From JAZDEY01 sp043808325 [NCBI: Candidatus Eiseniibacteriota bacterium] (lineage in GTDB: Bacteria; Arandabacterota; Arandabacteria; Arandabacterales): a stretch of DNA of 64,000 bases. Positions 42,932 to 51,635 of this stretch are shown here, in pieces. The stretch lies in the NCBI GenBank assembly GCA_043808325.1, contig JAZDEY010000034.1, positions 1 to 64,000 of the forward strand, in the 5' to 3' direction. Below the pieces are notes generated by a model. The model ran no database searches. It was given only the letters and a program-made list of their open reading frames with translations, and had not been told where the DNA came from. Position numbers and translations under genes: made by a program. Each line of letters opens with the position of its first letter. Position 1 is the first letter of the stretch.

Positions 42932-44029
42932 TTGCACGTAAGAGAGTCCTATGTGCGCAGGATCACCAAGATGGTCTACGTGGGCGAGGTGCCGGTTGGC
43001 GGCGGCTCACCCGTCGTGATCGAGTCGATGACCAAGACCGACACCCGTGACGTCAAGGCGACCGTGAAGCAGATTAAGAGCCTCGAGGAAGCGGGCTGTG
43101 AAATGGTGAGAATAGCGGTCCCCGACTATGAGGCTGCCGAAGCCCTTGCCGGAATCAGGCAGAAATCCAAGATACCGATCATCGCCGACATCCATTTCAA
43201 TTATAAGCTTGCCCTGATGGCGCTCGAGGCCGGCGCCGATTGCGTGAGGATAAACCCCGGTAACATCGGCGGCCGCGAGAACGTGATCCGAACCGCTGAG
43301 GCCGCGCGGCGGCAGAATGCGCCCCTGAGGATTGGGGTGAATGCCGGGTCGCTTGATAAGTCACTGCTTCAGAAGTACGGGGCTCCGATTCCCGAGGCAC
43401 TGGTTGAGAGCATCTCGAAGACCGTCTCGCTGCTTGAGGACATTGGCTTCACCGAGATCGTGATCTCCGCCAAGGCATCGCGTGTGCCGGTCACGATCGA
43501 GACCTATCGAATGATCGCCAACCGCTTCCGCTATCCCCTGCACGTCGGCGTGACTGAGGCGGGATCTCCGCCTGTGGGGATCATCCGCTCCGCGGTCGGG
43601 ATTGGAACGCTCCTGGCTGAAGGGATCGGCGATACCATAAGAGTGAGTCTCACTGCGCCGCCCGAGGAGGAGATCAAAGTTGCCGAGGAGATCTTGAAAG
43701 CCCTCTTCCTGAGGGAGAAGGGCCCGGTGATCATCTCGTGCCCCACCTGCGGGAGATGCGAAGTCGATCTCATGAAAATCGTGAAACAGGTTGAGAAGAA
43801 GCTCGTCAATATGAAGGAGCCCACGGTGGTGGCCATCATGGGCTGCGTCGTCAATGGCCCCGGGGAGGCCCGCGAGGCCGATGTCGGGATCGCGGCCGGC
43901 AAGGGCTCGGCGCTGATCTTCAGGAAGGGCGAAATCATAAAGAAGGTGGCGCCCTCACAGGCCGTGGGAGCTCTCCTGCGGGAGATGAAGCAGGTTGTCA
44001 AACGGCGGGGCAAGCCGAGGAGAAGGTAG
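42932..44029 (+). CDS. ispG: (E)-4-hydroxy-3-methylbut-2-enyl-diphosphate synthase
   Basis: The 365-residue GcpE/IspG catalyses the penultimate step of the non-mevalonate isoprenoid pathway, using a [4Fe-4S] cluster. It shows the N-terminal TIM-barrel block VVIESMTKTDTRDVKATVKQI, ADIHFNYKLAL, VRINPGNIGG, and the C-terminal cluster ligands CPTCGRCEVD and GCVVNGPGEA. It is the short bacterial form without the extra insert domain. The start is TTG with AAGGAGG upstream. The pathway supplies polyprenyl carriers, which the GT-C enzymes nearby would use. Confidence 0.96.
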   Translation: MHVRESYVRRITKMVYVGEVPVGGGSPVVIESMTKTDTRDVKATVKQIKSLEEAGCEMVRIAVPDYEAAEALAGIRQKSKIPIIADIHFNYKLALMALEAGADCVRINPGNIGGRENVIRTAEAARRQNAPLRIGVNAGSLDKSLLQKYGAPIPEALVESISKTVSLLEDIGFTEIVISAKASRVPVTIETYRMIANRFRYPLHVGVTEAGSPPVGIIRSAVGIGTLLAEGIGDTIRVSLTAPPEEEIKVAEEILKALFLREKGPVIISCPTCGRCEVDLMKIVKQVEKKLVNMKEPTVVAIMGCVVNGPGEAREADVGIAAGKGSALIFRKGEIIKKVAPSQAVGALLREMKQVVKRRGKPRRR

Positions 44030-44045
44030 GATCGGGGTAGGATCG

Positions 44046-44804
44046 ATGCTTACAGGTTTTGAGGGACGGGTAATCGGCGTTTGCGGTCTCAAGGATACCG
44101 GCAAGACCGCCGTCGTCGAGGGCCTCGTCAAGTTCTTAAAGGAGAAAGACTTTACGGTCGGGACCGTGAAGCACGCGCATAGCGAGATCGCGCTTGACTC
44201 GGAAGGAAAGGATTCGATACGCCATCTGGGGGCCGGCGCCGATTGCGTCGTGACTATCGGAGAGCGATTGGTGCAGGTGATGGTTCGCCCCGATGGTGTG
44301 GGTGCCTCCGATTCCGGCGGGAAGATCGGTGGCGGGGGGATCGGCGAAGGAGACCTTGGCGTCTCCGACCTTGAGGCTGCGCTTGCCCGGTATCTTGCGT
44401 CTTGCGATTACGTAGTTGTTGAGGGCTTCAAGGGCCTTGATATCCCCAAGATCGTAGTCCTGGGTGCCGACAGCGCGATGTCGGGGGGGCTTAAGAATAT
44501 CGTCGCTCTCGCTTATCGGGGAAACCCCTGCGAGTGCCGATCCGGAGATCTTCCCGGTCAGTTTCAGGGACTCCCGCTTCTTGCTATCGATGAGGTTGAG
44601 AAGATAGGGGGGATGCTCTTCGACAGGGGCATCCTGCAAGCCCCTGGTGCCCGTGCCCATCTCCTGGTAAACGGCAAGCCCATCCCCATGAATGAATTTG
44701 TGCGGAGCGCCCTCGCCGGCGTCCTGGAAGGTTTCGTCGGCAGCCTCCGCGACGTCGAGGCTCCCGCGAAGATAGAAATCAGTGTCAAACATCCGAAGGC
44801 GTGA
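44046..44804 (+). CDS. mobB: MobB-like molybdopterin-guanine dinucleotide biosynthesis GTPase with in-frame palindrome
   Basis: The 252-residue protein has the P-loop GLKDTGKTAVVE, followed by TVKHAHSEIALDSEGKDSIRHLGAGAD and YVVVEGFKGLDIPKI, the MobB pattern. After this core, residues 167-178 (SGDLPGQFQGLP, between NIVALAY and LLAIDEVEKIGGM) are encoded by a palindromic repeat also found at 51715-51747. A C-terminal extension of about 60 residues (HLLVNGKPIPMNEFVRSALAGVLEGFVGSL) resembles a ubiquitin-fold-like or MoaE-like accessory segment, though I am not sure of this. ATG 44046 has GTAGGAT upstream. It probably supports molybdenum-cofactor attachment. Confidence 0.8.
   Translation: MLTGFEGRVIGVCGLKDTGKTAVVEGLVKFLKEKDFTVGTVKHAHSEIALDSEGKDSIRHLGAGADCVVTIGERLVQVMVRPDGVGASDSGGKIGGGGIGEGDLGVSDLEAALARYLASCDYVVVEGFKGLDIPKIVVLGADSAMSGGLKNIVALAYRGNPCECRSGDLPGQFQGLPLLAIDEVEKIGGMLFDRGILQAPGARAHLLVNGKPIPMNEFVRSALAGVLEGFVGSLRDVEAPAKIEISVKHPKA
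44544..44577 (+). repeat. Nested palindromic element inside mobB, copy 1
   Basis: The 34-bp stretch is identical to 51716-51749 (core GATCTTCCCGGTCAG ... TTTCAGGGACTCCC). It can fold as GGAG/CTCC with an ATCT bulge and an inner TCCC/GGGA stem. It is translated in frame within mobB. Confidence 0.8.
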
Positions 44805-44807
44805 CCG

Positions 44808-46577
44808 ATGAGCCTCGCCAGCCAGCCACATGCCACCGCACCGGCCGATATCCCCCGGAGACGTCTTGATTGGCCGGCGATCGGGATGCTGGCGTTGGCC
44901 GCCGCATATTCGCTGTTCCTGGGGTGGAACTTCGCCCCTGCGGTTGCGGCGTTCGATGAACACGGGTACTACGCCCAGGGCAGTCTCCTTGCGGCGACCG
45001 GGAAGCTCTACTTCGTGCCCGAGTCACCGACTCAGTACATCGGGCAACACTGGTTCAGCACACTTGACGGCCGCTACTACAGCCGCCATTCGCCGGGGCT
45101 TGCGGTTGTGGTTGCGCTGATCTTCCGCACGCTAGGTCCTGATGCCAGCTTCGCGGTCAACCCCCTGCTGGCGGTGCTCGGTCTTGTGGGCATTTTCCTC
45201 CTGGTGCGCAGCCAACTGGCAGGTGGGTGGGGTCTCGGTGCGGCCCTGCTCCTTGCGGCCAACCCGACCTACAATGCCCATGCCATCGCCGGGGATGCGC
45301 ATATGTCAGTCACCGTCCTAATGCTATGGGGCACTTATCTTCTCTTTCGATGGCGCCAAGGTGGTGAGATCGGACAAGTACTTGTGGCCGGGCTGCTGCT
45401 CGGCTGCGTGCCTGCGCTGCGCCCCCCAGATGCACTCTACGGCCTCGGTATCGCTCTTTTCCTCTTGATGTCCCTGCGAGCCCATCCGCATATCTTACGC
45501 CACTACGCGGCTGCCGGGGCTGCGGTGATGATTCCCATCATCCCGTTCCTGGCATACAACCATATGTCTTTTGGCGCATTCTGGAAGACGGCCTACGGCC
45601 TTACCAATGAACAGACCGCCTTCTCATTCCAATATCTGCAGCAGCACCTTCCGCAATATCTGGGAAACCTGTTGCGGAACGATGGCGCGGGGTTGTTCTT
45701 TCCGCTTGGCTGCGTCGGCATGGTCGTGATGGCAGCTCGCAAGCGGACACGTGCGCTCGGCTGGAGCATGCTGGCTCTGATCGTGCCGGTCAGCCTGCTC
45801 TACATGGCCTACTACTGGGCGCCGCGCGTGCCGGCTTCTCTCACTATGCGGTTTCTGCTGCCCACGATTCCCCTGTACATCTTGGCGGGTCTCTGGCTGA
45901 TCTGCTTGGTGACGCGTTCGCTGGGGAAAAAGCGACGCCTGGCGATTGCGGCGACACTTGTCGCCCTGCATCTGGCTTGGGGTGTCCCGAAGAGCTTCAC
46001 GCAGTCTCGATCCGAGTACTACCACAAATCCTTGATGAGAGCGGCTTCGGTGGGGTTGGAGGCCAGCGTGGCCGATGGCAGTGTGATCATTGCAAACCCG
46101 GGAGTGCTTCAGCACCTGGACTTCTTGCGGCACTGGCGCCTGGCTGACCCGATGCTTGTGGCGGGCGCTCGGGGCTCAGCCGGCAGGAAGTCAGCTCAGG
46201 ACCAGCCTCAAAGGACACAGAGCGGGGCGCGCCAGACCTACTCCAGCGTGGATCCGGGCGAGCGTGGCAAAGTTTTCATGGATGATCTGTGGACGTGGGC
46301 GAACGCAAGCCCTGTTTGCCTTGTGGTTTCTGAGTCGCAGATCTCCGGTATGCTTGATCTCTTGGGATACGCTGGCGGCTTCAAGATAATCGGCCGCATT
46401 CCGATGCCAGAGCCCCCGCCTGCCCGGCTGGCGGAGGCGATCGGCTCCCTTAGGGGATCGAAGCAGCATACTGCGCCCGGGCCAGGTTCCCGGCAGGGAC
46501 CCTCCGATCGGGCCGACGCCGCCGAGCTGTCCCGAGGGCCGGAGCCCCTGGTCGTCGCGGAACTGGAGCGTCCCTGA
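44808..46577 (+). CDS. GT-C family glycosyltransferase
   Basis: The 589-residue polytopic protein has the catalytic loop AAFDEHGYYAQGSLLA and the membrane-proximal YYSRHSPGLAVVVAL, typical of PMT/ArnT-like enzymes. About ten helices are followed by a periplasmic domain of about 180 residues, with a low-complexity segment near its end (GSKQHTAPGPGSRQGPSD). It starts 4 bp after mobB, and its TGA overlaps the ATG of the next sulfatase-like gene (TGATG), so the GT and sulfatase-like proteins are co-translated and may act on the same envelope glycan. Confidence 0.82.
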   Translation: MSLASQPHATAPADIPRRRLDWPAIGMLALAAAYSLFLGWNFAPAVAAFDEHGYYAQGSLLAATGKLYFVPESPTQYIGQHWFSTLDGRYYSRHSPGLAVVVALIFRTLGPDASFAVNPLLAVLGLVGIFLLVRSQLAGGWGLGAALLLAANPTYNAHAIAGDAHMSVTVLMLWGTYLLFRWRQGGEIGQVLVAGLLLGCVPALRPPDALYGLGIALFLLMSLRAHPHILRHYAAAGAAVMIPIIPFLAYNHMSFGAFWKTAYGLTNEQTAFSFQYLQQHLPQYLGNLLRNDGAGLFFPLGCVGMVVMAARKRTRALGWSMLALIVPVSLLYMAYYWAPRVPASLTMRFLLPTIPLYILAGLWLICLVTRSLGKKRRLAIAATLVALHLAWGVPKSFTQSRSEYYHKSLMRAASVGLEASVADGSVIIANPGVLQHLDFLRHWRLADPMLVAGARGSAGRKSAQDQPQRTQSGARQTYSSVDPGERGKVFMDDLWTWANASPVCLVVSESQISGMLDLLGYAGGFKIIGRIPMPEPPPARLAEAIGSLRGSKQHTAPGPGSRQGPSDRADAAELSRGPEPLVVAELERP

Positions 46578-48370
46578 TGCCAGTGAAGCTACATCTGCGT
46601 TGTTCAGGCGGGAGAAAGCGTGGATTGCCGGGCGAGATGCCTATCCTCTTGGCAGTGTGCTTGGTCGTCTGTGCGCTGGCCTTGGTCACAATCCCGTTCT
46701 TATCGTGTAACCGCCGAGCCGAACGGCCCAATTTTGTCTTGGTGGTTGTTGATGCCCTTCGTCCGGACTTCCTGGGATGTTACGGGTGCCGTATGCCAAC
46801 CTCGCCCAACATCGATCAACTGGCGGCTGGCGGGGTCGTCTTTGAATCCGCGGTATCGCACGCACCCTGGACCAAGTCGGCGTTCTCTAGCATGCTCACG
46901 GCCCTCTATCCGTTTCAGCACGGCGTTGTCAATTGGGAAGCCGCGATGCCCGATACTATTATGACCCTGCCCGAGATTCTCAGCAGCCAGGGCTACAACA
47001 CCATGGCAGTTGTCAACATGCTTGGCCTTACCGGCGAGTCAAAGGTGATGAAGGGAATCGCCGAGATCAGCGAAGGCCACAAGCACGATCGTGATGCTCC
47101 CGCCACTACCGAGGCTGCGATTGAGCTCATCAAGGCTTCTTCCAAGCCCTTCTTCATAATCATTCACTACTTTGACACCCACTGGCCTTATCGTCCCCCC
47201 CAGGAGTACGTGGACATGATCTCGGGCGCAGGAGCGCCCGACTCCACAGATCCAGCATGTGCGCTCCGGTTGCGTTACGGCGGTTGCGTCAGGTTTGTGG
47301 ATCAATCGATCGGAAGGCTGGTGGCCTTCCTGGATGGGGCTGGGATGCGGAACGACACCGTGCTGCTTATCACCGCCGATCATGGCGAGGGTCTAATGGC
47401 ACACGGCGCAGGGTCCCACGGCACCAACCTCTATGATGAGGCAATACGAGTCCCGCTGATAATCACCTACCCTGCGAGGTACGGCAAGGGACTGCGCATA
47501 GCGGACCAGGTCCGGCATATCGATCTCCTCCCCACAATCGTCGACCTTGCAGGAGCGCGGGACGGCCAGCGAAGAGAGGGGACCAGTCTCGACCCGCTGA
47601 TTCGGAAGGGTTCGAGATCGGCCGACCTGCCGGTGGGGAAGGGGAAGGGGTCGCTGCTCCCGGTGGACTGTGCGCTCTGCGAGATCGGCCTCAGGGACGT
47701 TCCCGAGGCCAAATGCATACGCACCAATGACTGGAAGCTGATTATAGAGCCCTCTACGGCGGCCATTCAGCTCTATGACCTGACACAAGATCGCGGCGAG
47801 CTAACCAATCTTTGGGGCAGTGGCCCGACAGCCGGCGACACCCTGCTCCGTGTGATCGGCCGGGTCCCCGGCGTCAGCGTAAAGGGTTGGCGGATAGGGT
47901 TCACGGGATCGATGCGGACCGGAGGCATCCGGGCTGATGTCCAGGTCGGGAGCGAGGGCCGGATCAGGCTGGCCGAGCCCGTGGCCGGCAGCAACCTGCT
48001 GTCATTCAGACTCAGCGAGGACAGCACCGCCATGGAAGTGATTGCCGGCCCACAGGGTTTGCAAATAATGCTCTTCGAAGTCGAGCCTTCCGATCGGCCC
48101 GTGACCTTCAAGTTCACGGCTGACGGGCAGGATGCCCCGCAAGCTGTCTCGGTCGGTGAGACCGGGGAGCGGCCGTTTGGCCAGGCGTTCGTCCTGACCC
48201 TTGATGACGCCATGGGTCTGCCTCGGGCCTTCGGTCAATCCCGCTCGTCCACAGCGTCCGGAGTTTCCCTCTGGTGGCTCCCGGGAGAGCATCTGCAGCG
48301 CGCCCAAAAGGCGGTCATCCTGTCCCCCGAGGAGCAGAATCGGCTGCGGTCGCTTGGCTATATACACTGA
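46577..48370 (+). CDS. Sulfatase-like exported protein with C-terminal beta domain
   Basis: The 597-residue paralogue of 20229-22046 and 22092-23861 has a hydrophobic N-terminal segment ending FLSC (a possible lipoprotein site). The catalytic blocks are FVLVVVDALRPDFLGCYG, HAPWTKSAFSSMLTALYPFQHGVV and LLITADHGEGLMAHG. The nucleophile site reads TKSAF: Thr in place of the formylglycine Cys, with neither Pro nor Arg of CxPSR. The end is EEQNRLRSLGYIH, the same tail type as its paralogues. It is coupled to the upstream GT-C gene by a one-base overlap. Confidence 0.82.
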   Translation: MPVKLHLRCSGGRKRGLPGEMPILLAVCLVVCALALVTIPFLSCNRRAERPNFVLVVVDALRPDFLGCYGCRMPTSPNIDQLAAGGVVFESAVSHAPWTKSAFSSMLTALYPFQHGVVNWEAAMPDTIMTLPEILSSQGYNTMAVVNMLGLTGESKVMKGIAEISEGHKHDRDAPATTEAAIELIKASSKPFFIIIHYFDTHWPYRPPQEYVDMISGAGAPDSTDPACALRLRYGGCVRFVDQSIGRLVAFLDGAGMRNDTVLLITADHGEGLMAHGAGSHGTNLYDEAIRVPLIITYPARYGKGLRIADQVRHIDLLPTIVDLAGARDGQRREGTSLDPLIRKGSRSADLPVGKGKGSLLPVDCALCEIGLRDVPEAKCIRTNDWKLIIEPSTAAIQLYDLTQDRGELTNLWGSGPTAGDTLLRVIGRVPGVSVKGWRIGFTGSMRTGGIRADVQVGSEGRIRLAEPVAGSNLLSFRLSEDSTAMEVIAGPQGLQIMLFEVEPSDRPVTFKFTADGQDAPQAVSVGETGERPFGQAFVLTLDDAMGLPRAFGQSRSSTASGVSLWWLPGEHLQRAQKAVILSPEEQNRLRSLGYIH

Positions 48371-48472
48371 CAAAGACATCATTAGATGCAGGTTGGAAGT
48401 AGTCGAATAGTTCTCTGACTTGTATTCTAAAATGAAATAATGGGAAGGAAACTCCCAGCTCAAGCCACGCCG

Positions 48473-48811
48473 TTAGGGTCCGATGATCTCGTTCAGACCC
48501 TCTACGACTTGGGCTATCTCTTCTGGACTTGCCCTCCCGATTCTCTTGTCGATCCTCTCCACGGCCAATGTCCTGATCTGACTGATCTTCACCCATGACC
48601 GCTTCGGCAAACCCTTTGACTCCAACTCAAGTGTCAAGGGAAACCCTGCCCGCTGAGGCTGACTCGTGATCGCCACTGCTATTACTGTCCCTGAGCGCTC
48701 GTTGAAAACATCCTGACTCAGGATCAGAACCGGCCGCTGCCCTGCCTGCTCGCTTCCCCGAACTGGGTTCAGATCGGCCCAGCGAATCTCACCTCTCAGT
48801 ATTCTGGCCAT
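48473..48811 (-). CDS. mazF: MazF/PemK-family toxin
   Basis: The 112-residue protein has the MazF fold: [29 protein letters not shown] at the N terminus, [10 protein letters not shown] and [20 protein letters not shown]. MazF toxins cleave mRNA at short sequences; the conserved Arg of GQRPV and the Thr/Ser of AITSQ are present. It starts inside the antitoxin gene (16-bp overlap), the usual arrangement for translational coupling. Confidence 0.92.
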   Translation of the reverse strand: MARILRGEIRWADLNPVRGSEQAGQRPVLILSQDVFNERSGTVIAVAITSQPQRAGFPLTLELESKGLPKRSWVKISQIRTLAVERIDKRIGRASPEEIAQVVEGLNEIIGP

Positions 48812-49038
48812 CGCCCCAACTCCTCCGAAAGCCCCTCCTCGGCCAACGCCTTCTCAAAGCCAGGATCAAGTTTGCTGCACTCGCGAGCCAGGCGACTCTG
48901 GTCAACACGCTCCAGTTTCTCCTTGACTGCTATCTGGATAGCCTGACTCCGATTTCGGAAGACTGCCCTCTTCACCAGCCGGTCCAGCCTTGCTAGGAGT
49001 TTCTCATCGATGGTTATGGCAACCTTTGATCTACTCAT
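48796..49038 (-). CDS. Ribbon-helix-helix antitoxin of the MazF pair
   Basis: The 80-residue protein has an N-terminal ribbon-helix-helix DNA-binding motif ([38 protein letters not shown]) and a C-terminal acidic tail ([14 protein letters not shown]) expected to wrap the toxin. ATG 49038 has AGGGGG upstream; the frame is open 24 codons further but without a good site and across the promoter. It probably represses its own operon through the palindrome at 49057-49068. Confidence 0.88.
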   Translation of the reverse strand: MSRSKVAITIDEKLLARLDRLVKRAVFRNRSQAIQIAVKEKLERVDQSRLARECSKLDPGFEKALAEEGLSEELGRWPEY

Positions 49039-49056
49039 ATCGCACCCCCTAGTATG

Positions 49057-49085
49057 ATGATATATCATACCAACAGGAATGTCAA
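49057..49085 (-). promoter_or_regulatory. Promoter and probable operator of the MazF operon
   Basis: On the minus strand TTGACA (49085-49080), a 17-bp spacer and TATCAT (49062-49057) form a near-consensus promoter. The -10 is half of a perfect 12-bp palindrome, ATGATATATCAT (49057-49068), a good site for the ribbon-helix-helix antitoxin. Confidence 0.68.
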
Positions 49086-49174
49086 GCACATTCTGTCCTA
49101 CGGACCCCAACTACGGCTTATACTGCGGCAATCGGGCTGCGCCAGCACCTTGCCTCCCGCCCATCAAGATCCGG

Positions 49175-50527
49175 CTACAGGGGCTTGAGGCCCTTCATTG
49201 CCTCAGCAAGTGCAGCGTCCGGCAACTCATAGTCGGTAAGCTCGCCCCTCAAATAGGAGTCGTAAGCTGCCAGGTCAAAGTGGCCGTGCCCGCTAAAGTT
49301 GAAGAGGATCACCCTCTCCTCGCCCGCGCTCTTCGCCTGAAGCGCCTCGTCAATGACTGCCTTTATGGCGTGGGCCGTCTCGGGAGCCGGCAGGATTCCC
49401 TCGGTCCTCGCAAAGGTGAGCGCCGCCTCAAAGACCTCGATCTGGTTATAGGCCCTCGCTTCAATCAGACCTCGCCTTACGAGCTCGCATAGCAGGGGAC
49501 TGTCACCATGGTACCTGAGCCCGCCCGCATGGATCTTCGCCGGCATGAACTTGTGGCCCAGCGTGAACATGGGCAGCAGGGGCGTGAGCTCCGCGGTGTC
49601 GCCGAAGTCATAGGCGAATATGCCCTTGGTGAGCGTGGGACAGGCGGTCGGTTCAACGGCCACCGCGCGCAAAGCTCTTCCCTCAAGCTTGTCCTTGATG
49701 AAAGGCATGGCGATCCCACCGAAGTTTGAGCCGCCCCCCACACAACCTATCACGACGTCCGGATAGTCACCGGCTTTGTCCATCTGCTTCTTGGCCTCAA
49801 GCCCGATTACGGTCTGGTGGAGCAGCACGTGGTTGAGGACACTCCCGAGCGCATACTTGGTGTCGGCGTCGGAGACTGCATCGTTGACGGCCTCGCTTAT
49901 GGCGATGCCGAGACTCCCGGGAGATTCGGGGTCCTGCTCGAGCATGAGCCTTCCGGCCTGCGTGTCCCGGCTTGGGCTCGGCACCACCTTTGCTCCCCAG
50001 ACCTCCATCATTATCCTTCTATAGGGTTTCTGCTCGTAGCTCACCCGCACCATATAGACCTTGCACTCCAGGCCGAAGATATTGCAGGCGAAACTGAGCG
50101 CGCATCCCCACTGGCCGGCGCCGGTCTCCGTCGTCAGGCGCTTCACGCCCGCCTGCTTGTTGTAGTAGGCCTGCGCGACCGCGGTGTTGGGCTTGTGGCT
50201 TCCGGTGGGACTGACGCCCTCGTACTTGTAGTAGATCCTGGCCGGCGTCTTGAGGGCGACCTCGAGCCTGCGGGCCCGATAGAGGGGAGTCGGCCTCCAG
50301 AGCGTGTAAGCGTCAAGCACCTCCTCGGGTATCTCGATGTATCTCTGGGTGGAGACCTCTTGCTCGATCAGAGCCATCGGGAAGAGGGGCGCAAGATCAT
50401 CGGGACCAATGGGCTTGCCGGTTCCCGGATGGAGCACTGGCCGCATGCCGCCCTCGAGATCGGCAAGTATGTTGTACCACTGCCTTGGAATTTCCTTCTC
50501 CTCAAGCGTGAACTTCGTCGGCTGCAT
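49175..50527 (-). CDS. trpB2: Tryptophan synthase beta chain, TrpB2 type
   Basis: The 450-residue PLP enzyme has the TrpB2 hallmarks: an extended N terminus ([23 protein letters not shown]), [12 protein letters not shown], the PLP lysine in [19 protein letters not shown] and the phosphate loop [10 protein letters not shown]. TrpB2 differs from TrpB1 in lacking features for binding TrpA, and published TrpB2 enzymes use O-phospho-L-serine with indole. No trpA or other trp gene is in the window. ATG 50527 has AAAGGGGGA upstream; a longer open frame is rejected. It follows the serine-kinase-like gene by 26 bp and shares its attenuated transcript. Confidence 0.93.
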   Translation of the reverse strand: MQPTKFTLEEKEIPRQWYNILADLEGGMRPVLHPGTGKPIGPDDLAPLFPMALIEQEVSTQRYIEIPEEVLDAYTLWRPTPLYRARRLEVALKTPARIYYKYEGVSPTGSHKPNTAVAQAYYNKQAGVKRLTTETGAGQWGCALSFACNIFGLECKVYMVRVSYEQKPYRRIMMEVWGAKVVPSPSRDTQAGRLMLEQDPESPGSLGIAISEAVNDAVSDADTKYALGSVLNHVLLHQTVIGLEAKKQMDKAGDYPDVVIGCVGGGSNFGGIAMPFIKDKLEGRALRAVAVEPTACPTLTKGIFAYDFGDTAELTPLLPMFTLGHKFMPAKIHAGGLRYHGDSPLLCELVRRGLIEARAYNQIEVFEAALTFARTEGILPAPETAHAIKAVIDEALQAKSAGEERVILFNFSGHGHFDLAAYDSYLRGELTDYELPDAALAEAMKGLKPL

Positions 50528-50553
50528 TTCAATTCCCCCTTTCTGTGGAGCCT

Positions 50554-51420
50554 TCAATCGTCGAAATGGAAAGTCGGCTCCTGGTAGAACCTGATCTTCC
50601 TTTCCCGGATCTTTCTCCTTAACACGCGCTCGAGCGCAGTCTTCTTGGCAGCGAGGCTTCTCGAGTCCTTGAGGAAGGCAAGCGGCACCGAAAGCGAGAC
50701 GGCTCGCTTGGGCACGCCGAAGCGTGTTATCCCACTCGGACACTTCTTGCCGCTCAGCGCAAACTCGAGGATGTCGCGCTTGGTGAAGCCTCGGTAGCAG
50801 ATCAACGCCGAGAAGCGCGGGTAGTTTCGGCGAAGGTCATCGAGATTGGTGTAGCTTACCCGATCCACGTTGCGAGCGTCCTTGAGGGCGTCGGTGACGG
50901 CTCTTGCGGCGTCCAGCCGGTCGGTGGCTGATAGGCCGGTCCGGATGACGAAGGCGGCGCCTGTGGGGAGGAGGATCGAGCATGCCGCGTCCCCTGTGAA
51001 GGTCGGGATGAAATCGTGTTGCCGGGTGAGGCGCGCCCGGATTGGAGAGACCTTCGATACCCTGGATGCCCGTCGGAGGCGCTTGGCTATGGCGGCGCCG
51101 CTTAGCCCCTCAACGGCGTGATGCCATGTGGAGAGAACGAGGCCCTCATCGTCAAGGTCGACATCCTGGATGACGACGCATCTCGCTCCGAGGGCGCGCA
51201 GGGCTTCCAACCTGTTGGCCCCATCGAGGAGAAGGTGAGTGGCCGTGCCATGGTCTCGCGCCGCGATGAGAGGGTTCCTGAGACAGCCGTCGGCGGCGAT
51301 CCTCTCGGCGAGGGGCCCTGACCGCGTTGGATCGGGGTCCTCGTGGAGCAGGAGGGAGTTCATAGCAATTACCTGGATGGATGGGAGCTTGCCTATCTCA
51401 AGGTGCGGTTCTCGGTTCAA
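50554..51420 (-). CDS. SbnI/SerK-like free-serine kinase homologue (ParB/Srx fold)
   Basis: The 288-residue protein resembles SbnI of Staphylococcus and archaeal SerK, which phosphorylate free L-serine to O-phospho-L-serine. Matching blocks are [10 protein letters not shown] (the catalytic Glu lies in the same LHE position in SbnI), [23 protein letters not shown] (ParB-like DGxxR), LSTWHHAV and the C-terminal [25 protein letters not shown]. ParB-fold annotation as a transcription regulator would be the main alternative. The start is TTG with AGGAGAGG upstream. It is the first structural gene after the trp attenuator and is followed by trpB2, which would use its product. The family assignment is from remembered sequences, not a search. 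Confidence 0.75.
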   Translation of the reverse strand: MNREPHLEIGKLPSIQVIAMNSLLLHEDPDPTRSGPLAERIAADGCLRNPLIAARDHGTATHLLLDGANRLEALRALGARCVVIQDVDLDDEGLVLSTWHHAVEGLSGAAIAKRLRRASRVSKVSPIRARLTRQHDFIPTFTGDAACSILLPTGAAFVIRTGLSATDRLDAARAVTDALKDARNVDRVSYTNLDDLRRNYPRFSALICYRGFTKRDILEFALSGKKCPSGITRFGVPKRAVSLSVPLAFLKDSRSLAAKKTALERVLRRKIRERKIRFYQEPTFHFDD

Positions 51421-51464
51421 GTCCGTCTCACCTCTCCTTCCGGTCTCGTTACCGTGGTCGCGTC

Positions 51465-51497
51465 AAATTAAAAAGGCCCGTGGCGTTTCCACGAGCC
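51465..51497 (-). terminator. Second terminator of the trp leader
   Basis: On the minus strand GGCTCGTGG (51497-51489), loop AAACG and CCACGGGCC (51483-51475) form a 9-bp stem with one G-U pair, followed by TTTTTAATTT. It lies after the main attenuator and before the TTG of the kinase-like gene. Confidence 0.78.
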
Positions 51498-51506
51498 TGG
51501 ATATGG

Positions 51507-51538
51507 AAAAAGGCGGGAAACGCCTTGGCGTCCCCGCC
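51507..51538 (-). terminator. Attenuator terminator (stem 3:4)
   Basis: On the minus strand GGCGGGGACGCC (51538-51527) pairs with GGCGTTTCCCGCC (51524-51512), with a small internal mismatch, and is followed by TTTTT (51511-51507). Its 5' arm is the strand that the 2:3 antiterminator would take up. Confidence 0.85.
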
Positions 51539-51568
51539 TCGGGAAGATCTAGCCTAAAGCGGGCACAC

Positions 51569-51628
51569 CTACAATGAGGTGCGCCACCAGTTCAATGTGA
51601 GTGCCAGGCTGAGTGCTTTCGTTTTCAT
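51569..51628 (-). CDS. trpL: trp leader peptide with tandem Trp codons
   Basis: The 19-residue ORF MKTKALSLALTLNWWRTSL has two adjacent Trp codons (51589-51584) five codons before its TAG. E. coli TrpL ends GWWRTS, and the resemblance (WWRTS) extends to the RNA because the same bases begin the 1:2 stem. It is positioned exactly as an attenuation leader: after a promoter and before alternative hairpins, a terminator and the trpB2 operon. No Shine-Dalgarno site is visible, and the predicted transcription start is at or one base before the ATG, so it may be translated leaderless. Confidence 0.85.
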   Translation of the reverse strand: MKTKALSLALTLNWWRTSL

Positions 51629-51635
51629 CAGTGCT

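Larger units (their letters stand above)
51465..51628 (-). promoter_or_regulatory. trp transcription attenuator (leader with alternative stems)
   Basis: On the minus-strand RNA three alternative structures are visible. Stem 1:2 (51585-51577 with 51570-51562, one G-U pair) starts at the second Trp codon of the leader peptide. Stem 2:3 pairs GTGTGCCCGC (51568-51559) with GCGGGGACGC (51537-51528) at nine of ten positions. Stem 3:4 is the terminator at 51507-51538. A ribosome stalled at the Trp codons would block strand 1, allow 2:3 and prevent termination, as in the E. coli trp leader. A second terminator follows. Confidence 0.85.

Noticed and set aside
50554-51420. Plain ParB chromosome-partition protein
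   Set aside because: The C-terminal half matches SbnI-type proteins and there is no ParB helix-turn-helix or ParA neighbour.
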